Below are positions 23,729 to 27,351 of a stretch of 27,351 nt of DNA, piece by piece. The notes below the pieces were generated by a model. That model saw nothing but the letters and a program-made list of their open reading frames with translations. It ran no database searches and was not told the origin of the DNA. This DNA is from Bacteroidales bacterium (GTDB lineage: Bacteria; Bacteroidota; Bacteroidia; Bacteroidales; UBA932). Location of the stretch: the NCBI GenBank assembly GCA_017472115.1, contig JAFUQW010000141.1, positions 1 through 27,351 on the forward strand, written 5' to 3'. The position numbers and the translations under genes are program-made. The first letter of the stretch is position 1. Each line of letters starts with the position of its first letter.

Positions 23729-25032
23729 TTGCTGGTCTGTTTAAGGTTTTTATACTCGTTTACGATTTCTTTATGGAATTCCTTCAGTTTTCCGTTACAT
23801 AAGAGCTTCATGTCGGATATGAGCCTGCGCAGGAACTCGTTGTAGTCGTGGAAGAAGCTGTAGGTAGGGATCGTAAGCAGGAACGATGCGAGTGCGCACC
23901 ACGGACAGGATATGAGGCAGAATGATAGAATAGCCCATATAAGTCCCATGATAAGTCCGAGGCCGAGCTTCACGCCGAAGCTTACTGTGTTTCGGAAAGC
24001 CCTGTCCTTCACCTTTCCTCTGATGAATGTCTCCAATGCCCACATCGGCAGGCTTATCAGAGCGCTATATATATAATAAGGTAAGCCTGCAGCTGCCGCA
24101 ATAGTTTTCCAAAGTACTCTGAGCAGACCGTTTCCCTTGCGGAACGAATAGATGGATATTCCGGCCTTCCTGCGGGTCTTTTCGAATCTTCCTGCCTTTG
24201 CGAGAATGTCCTTCATGGCTTCAGGCCGGGTCTCGCAGGCCGATTCTATTCCAGCCACGATCCTGCGGTTTGCCTCCATCTTCTCCGAAAGCTTTCCTTT
24301 TGTATCAAGGGCAAGAATCTTTGTAAGGGTCCATTTGTCCGCATAGTCGTCATCATCCTTTATATAAGTGATGAGCCCTGACATCCTCTGAGCCAGCTCA
24401 TGTCGCAGCGGTTCAATCATCTGTACTTCATTCTCCACTTCAAGTGACTTTACGAATTCGGTGACATTGATTGCCTTGCCGTATGTCACAAGAGCATTGC
24501 TGCGGTATCTGAAATAGTCCCCGTACTCGATACCTACCGGTATTATATATACAGGCTTTCTGTCTCCGAACCTGGCATTTGCCGACAAAGCGGCACGGAA
24601 TGCACCTTTTCCGAGAGTCAGGAGTGAATGAGCAGGTCTGTGGCGTCCTTCCGGATACATGCAGAATGCCGCATCATTCTCAAGGATCTCTACAATGATG
24701 TCATTGGTCTCGTGGTTCTTCAGCACATTGCGAAGTCCGTCCCTCTGCCTTACCATCGGAAGAATCCTCAGGAAGTGCATTATCTTAGCTATCAGAGGGT
24801 TGTTGAACATGTCCGCTCTTGCGCCAAAGACAGTGATTCCTCTGTTGGCACGCAACATCACGAGGGCATCCATCAATGTGTTGCAGTGGTTCGGAGTGAA
24901 GAGAAGGGCTCCATCTGAAGGTATGTTCTCATACCCCTTTACCTCGACTTTCCTATAGCTGTGCCTGAGATTCCAGTCAACTATCGGCTTGAGCAGGGTG
25001 TAGCCCGTATTCTTTTCGTATATCTTTCCCAT
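23725..25032 (-). CDS. PlsC-like glycerophospholipid acyltransferase with C-terminal membrane domain
   Basis: This is an inner membrane lipid acyltransferase of 435 residues. The acyltransferase domain spans about 25-235: motif I NHCNTLMD (His49 to Asp55), motif II near GARADMF, motif III CMYPEGRHRP and motif IV PVYIIPVGIEYGDY. The first motif has five residues between His and Asp, one more than the classical HX4D. A second half from about 300 has hydrophobic helices (YYIYSALISLPMWAL; LGLGLIMGLIWAILSFCLI), absent from simple PlsC. It is most similar in layout to larger acyltransferases of Bacteroidota. It lies 3 bases after the BASS gene and overlaps the Omp85-like gene, implying shared expression and perhaps a shared envelope role. 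Confidence 0.85.
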   Translation of the reverse strand: MGKIYEKNTGYTLLKPIVDWNLRHSYRKVEVKGYENIPSDGALLFTPNHCNTLMDALVMLRANRGITVFGARADMFNNPLIAKIMHFLRILPMVRQRDGLRNVLKNHETNDIIVEILENDAAFCMYPEGRHRPAHSLLTLGKGAFRAALSANARFGDRKPVYIIPVGIEYGDYFRYRSNALVTYGKAINVTEFVKSLEVENEVQMIEPLRHELAQRMSGLITYIKDDDDYADKWTLTKILALDTKGKLSEKMEANRRIVAGIESACETRPEAMKDILAKAGRFEKTRRKAGISIYSFRKGNGLLRVLWKTIAAAAGLPYYIYSALISLPMWALETFIRGKVKDRAFRNTVSFGVKLGLGLIMGLIWAILSFCLISCPWCALASFLLTIPTYSFFHDYNEFLRRLISDMKLLCNGKLKEFHKEIVNEYKNLKQTSK

Positions 25033-25035
25033 ATC

Positions 25036-26001
25036 TTATTCCTCACCGATTTCCTTGCGTCCTTTTATTCTCCACGTGTATGCGAGCGTGAGGCCTGATA
25101 TGATGTGCCAGACACCCCACCATGCGGTAATCACCACCATTCCTCCGTTGTTTGTCCATATTGTAGGGTCGAAGATGGCCGGATTGAAGAGAAGGACAAG
25201 ACCGAGGCCTGAGTTCTGGATACCGGTCTCGATTGTGATTGTTCTTCTGTCCTTGTAAGGCACTTTGAATAACGTTCCCGTGCCGAATCCGATTCCGAGG
25301 GCCAAGAGGTTGTGTACCAATACTATAAGGAAGATATAGCGGATACATTTCATGAATGCGTCGATATTGTTGCCGAATGTGAGCACTACCATAGCGATGA
25401 AGAATGCCACAGACAGATACTGCATGGGCTTCTTCAGTGCATTTGCGACTTTTGGCAGATACTGCGCGCAGAGCATTCCGAGCACGAGAGGAATGCCGAG
25501 CAGGATCACTATCGTCTTGAATATCTCCCAGAACGGTATCTCAAGCTCAGGAAGGAGCATCCTCTTCTCAGCAAACTTCAGATACAGACCGCCCCAGAAT
25601 GAGAAGTTCAGAGGGGTTGTGAAGATGCATAGGGCTGTGTTTATGGCCGTCAGCGATACCGAAAGTTCGGTGTTTCCCCTTGAGAGGGAAGTGATGAAAT
25701 TCGATATGTTTCCTCCGGGACATGCTGCGACGAGAATCATTCCGAGGGCAATCATAGGAGAAAGCCAGTTCTTGAATGTGATTGTCAGCAGGAATGTGAA
25801 CCCCGGCAACAGTACCATCTGGCAGATTATGCCGAGAAATACGGACTGTGGTTTCTTGAATATTTCAACGAAGGTTCTCGGCTTGATTCCGAGGGCGACT
25901 CCGAACATTACAAAAGCAAGAACGATGTTGATGGTGTTCATTCCCGCCTCATTCATGTTCACTTTTATCGCGTCAATACTCGCGATCACTTCTGGACTCA
26001 T
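25036..26001 (-). CDS. BASS-family (bile acid:sodium symporter-like) transporter
   Basis: This is a sodium-coupled organic anion transporter of the BASS/SBF family, 321 residues, about 9-10 helices. Family signatures are LVAACPGGNISN (about 90-101) in the first crossing region and ETGIQNSGL (about 260-268), whose Glu and Gln coordinate sodium in solved BASS structures. Known substrates include bile acids, pantoate and others; many bacterial members do not carry bile acids, so the name is by family only. It is the first gene of an operon with an acyltransferase and an outer membrane barrel, and has a good promoter at 26061-26030. A bile salt hydrolase-like gene is in the same window but on another transcript. 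Confidence 0.9.
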   Translation of the reverse strand: MSPEVIASIDAIKVNMNEAGMNTINIVLAFVMFGVALGIKPRTFVEIFKKPQSVFLGIICQMVLLPGFTFLLTITFKNWLSPMIALGMILVAACPGGNISNFITSLSRGNTELSVSLTAINTALCIFTTPLNFSFWGGLYLKFAEKRMLLPELEIPFWEIFKTIVILLGIPLVLGMLCAQYLPKVANALKKPMQYLSVAFFIAMVVLTFGNNIDAFMKCIRYIFLIVLVHNLLALGIGFGTGTLFKVPYKDRRTITIETGIQNSGLGLVLLFNPAIFDPTIWTNNGGMVVITAWWGVWHIISGLTLAYTWRIKGRKEIGEE

Positions 26002-26029
26002 GGTTTAGTTGTTTTAGAATTTAGGGGTG

Positions 26030-26061
26030 CTAAGATAGTGTTTTTTCCCTTATTGACCAAA
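26030..26061 (-). promoter_or_regulatory. Bacteroidota-type promoter for the BASS-acyltransferase-Omp85 operon
   Basis: On the minus strand TTTG (26061-26058), a 20-base spacer and TATCTTAG (26037-26030) match the -33 and -7 elements with one mismatch. Transcription would start near 26026, about 25 bases before the ATG at 26001. Confidence 0.6.
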
Positions 26062-26071
26062 CTATACCATT

Positions 26072-26103
26072 GGCCGGCTGCCTGGGACAACAGGCAGCCG
26101 GCC
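26072..26103 (-). terminator. 13 bp perfect hairpin after the threonine aldolase gene
   Basis: GGCCGGCTGCCTG (26072-26084), loop of 6, CAGGCAGCCGGCC (26091-26103) form a perfect, GC-rich stem 24 bases after the aldolase stop on the minus strand. No T-run follows on the minus strand. It separates this gene from the promoter of the next operon, which starts 11 bases beyond. Confidence 0.7.
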
Positions 26104-26127
26104 GCATATTCTTCTGTCATTGTGCCT

Positions 26128-27162
26128 TCAAAGGCTTTCTATTGCGGAAATCAATATATCGACGTTTCCCGGATCTGTCGCCCAGCTTGTACAGAAACGT
26201 ACGGCGGCAAGCCCGTTCGGAAGTTCCTTCCAGACCGAGAACATGAAATTCTGTCCGAGTATTTCCATCGTCCGCTCATCAAGAATCGGGAACTGCTGGT
26301 TGGAAGGGCTCTCCTCAAGGAAATCTATTCCCTTCTTCCTGAACGCATCCCTTATCCTGAGGGCCTGAGTCACGGCATGCCTTGACAGCCTGAGATACAG
26401 GTCATCCTCGAACAGAGTCATGAACTGGATGCCGAGAAGCCTGCCCTTTGCAAGCATGCCACCGTTCTGCTTGATGCAGTATCTGAAATCCTTTTTGAGT
26501 CTGCTGTCAGTTATTACTACGGCTTCTCCGAAGAGAGCACCCTGCTTTGTACCCCCGATATAGAACACGTCCGCCGTTGCAGCTATGTCCTTGAGCGTTA
26601 CGTCGCAGCCTTCGGATGCAAGGCCGTAGCCGAGACGTGCCCCGTCTATGAAGAGGGGGAGAGAACGGGAGCTGCAGACATCTTTCAGTTCCATCAGTTC
26701 GGTGCGACTGTATATGGTTCCGGATTCCGTAGTGAACGATATATATACCATTCCCGGCTGGACAGTATGTTCCGGGCCGTCTTCAGAGAAGTGTCCGTCG
26801 ATGAAGCTTGCAAGGGAGGAAGCTGACAGCTTTCCGTTTTCAGACGGTATGGCAAGTACCTTATGGCCGCCATGCTCGATCGCTCCCGTCTCATGGACAT
26901 TTATGTGTCCGGTGTCAGCACATACCACTCCCTGATATGGACGTAGTATTGAGGATATGACGGTGGTATTTGTCTGAGTGCCTCCGACGAGGAAATGAAC
27001 ATCCGCATCTTCTCTGCCGCATGCGGTCCTGATCAGGCCTCGGGCCTCTTCGCAATAGTGGTCTTCACCGTAGCCAACGGTCTGCTCCATGTTGGTGGTG
27101 GACAGGCGCTCGATGATGCGGGGATGTGCGCCTTCGCTGTAATCACATTGAAACTGTATCAT
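26128..27162 (-). CDS. threonine aldolase-like PLP enzyme (beta-eliminating lyase family)
   Basis: This is a fold-type I PLP enzyme, most like low-specificity L-threonine aldolase, which splits threonine or allo-threonine to glycine and acetaldehyde; 344 residues, usual length. The PLP phosphate site is VGGTQTN (59-65), His90 (HINVHETGA) would stack on the ring, Asp173 in FIDGARLGYGL pairs with the pyridine nitrogen, and Lys206 (YIGGTKQGAL) forms the Schiff base. The N-terminus FQCDYSEGAHPRI and GYGEDHY are typical of the aldolase branch. It stands alone on its transcript, with a hairpin after it and a repeated sequence (27175-27212) just before the start. Other beta-eliminating activities cannot be excluded. 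Confidence 0.9.
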   Translation of the reverse strand: MIQFQCDYSEGAHPRIIERLSTTNMEQTVGYGEDHYCEEARGLIRTACGREDADVHFLVGGTQTNTTVISSILRPYQGVVCADTGHINVHETGAIEHGGHKVLAIPSENGKLSASSLASFIDGHFSEDGPEHTVQPGMVYISFTTESGTIYSRTELMELKDVCSSRSLPLFIDGARLGYGLASEGCDVTLKDIAATADVFYIGGTKQGALFGEAVVITDSRLKKDFRYCIKQNGGMLAKGRLLGIQFMTLFEDDLYLRLSRHAVTQALRIRDAFRKKGIDFLEESPSNQQFPILDERTMEILGQNFMFSVWKELPNGLAAVRFCTSWATDPGNVDILISAIESL

Positions 27163-27174
27163 AAGTCCGTATTT

Positions 27175-27212
27175 TAAGAAACTGTTTAAATTTTTCTCCG
27201 AAAAAGCATTAA
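27175..27212 (-). repeat. second copy of the 36-38 bp element end, before the aldolase gene
   Basis: Read on the minus strand it runs TTAATGCTTTTTCGGAG to TTTAAACAGTTTCTTA, the same as 12557-12592 apart from one substitution and two single-base indels. In both places it ends about 12 bases before the start codon of the following gene. Confidence 0.6.
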
Positions 27213-27215
27213 CTC

Positions 27216-27273
27216 AAGTTTCGCAAGTGATAAATTGTTGATATATTGAAGGTTGGCGGGACTTGCGAAACTT
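27216..27273. repeat. 13 bp perfect inverted repeat upstream of the aldolase gene
   Basis: AAGTTTCGCAAGT (27216-27228) and ACTTGCGAAACTT (27261-27273) are exact inverted copies around a 32-base centre. It could be an operator or the end structure of the neighbouring repeat. The rest of the window to 27351 holds no gene. Confidence 0.55.
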
Positions 27274-27316
27274 TTACCCACCGCACCTTCTATATTTACG
27301 TTACCCCTATCCTAAA

Positions 27317-27337
27317 TCCTTTCCCTCGGGGAAAGGA
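27317..27337. other. short perfect hairpin at the window end
   Basis: TCCTTTCCC (27317-27325), loop TCG, GGGAAAGGA (27329-27337) form a 9 bp stem. Its host gene or transcript lies outside the window; it may be a terminator of a gene to the right or part of the repeat cluster. Confidence 0.35.
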
Positions 27338-27351
27338 CTTACTATCGACCT

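Noticed and set aside
1..27351. CRISPR array or defence island
   Set aside because: No regularly spaced repeats and no cas, restriction, toxin-antitoxin or retron-like genes were seen among the recognisable products.

Overview
The window reads as a chromosomal segment of a Bacteroidales-type bacterium (phylum Bacteroidota), probably gut-associated; I do not go below order level. The grounds are several promoters of the Bacteroidota form TTTG-N20-TAnnTTTG (exact at 7603-7634 and 19222-19253, one mismatch at 26061-26030), A-rich leaders in place of strong Shine-Dalgarno sites at many starts, a PG_1098-type methyltransferase, a split 5'-nucleotidase, a secreted choloylglycine hydrolase and a BASS-family bile acid symporter homologue. 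No plasmid, phage or insertion sequence is evident. Most genes are housekeeping, envelope or transport genes in short operons.

Layout. 1-324 holds no intact gene, only a possible degraded beta-propeller fragment. 325-7620 is a three-gene efflux operon: a lipoprotein periplasmic adaptor and two different RND permeases in tandem, as in MdtABC, without an outer membrane channel gene. 7654-8926 is a XerC-like recombinase overlapping a hibernation promoting factor gene, closed by a clear terminator. 9021-12354 is holA followed by a NatAB-like ABC exporter. 12355-12603 is a repeat-rich gap: a dispersed repeat copy and a roughly 200 bp element with inverted termini. 12604-14826 is an operon of a split 5'-nucleotidase (C-terminal domain gene first, metallophosphatase domain second) and the manganese exporter gene mntP. 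14798-16099 (minus) is the PG_1098-like methyltransferase, tail-to-tail with mntP.

16224-18982 (plus) carries the choloylglycine hydrolase and a YfcC-family carrier, separated by two strong hairpins. 19277-20077 is a membrane-anchored LytTR regulator whose promoter carries both a direct repeat and an inverted repeat. The rest is on the minus strand: deoxynucleoside kinase (20120-20731), NADP-type glutamate dehydrogenase (20783-22138), an operon of BASS transporter, PlsC-like acyltransferase and Omp85-like barrel (26001 down to 22241), and a threonine aldolase-like PLP enzyme (26128-27162) whose upstream region repeats a sequence found before the split nucleotidase.

The least ordinary content is non-coding or at gene edges. 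A short dispersed repeat has apparently become coding sequence at one and perhaps two places. The 200 bp element shares its end with the region before 27162. The LytTR gene has an operator-like layout. I see no convincing new defence or biosynthetic system; the gene content is mostly recognisable families.
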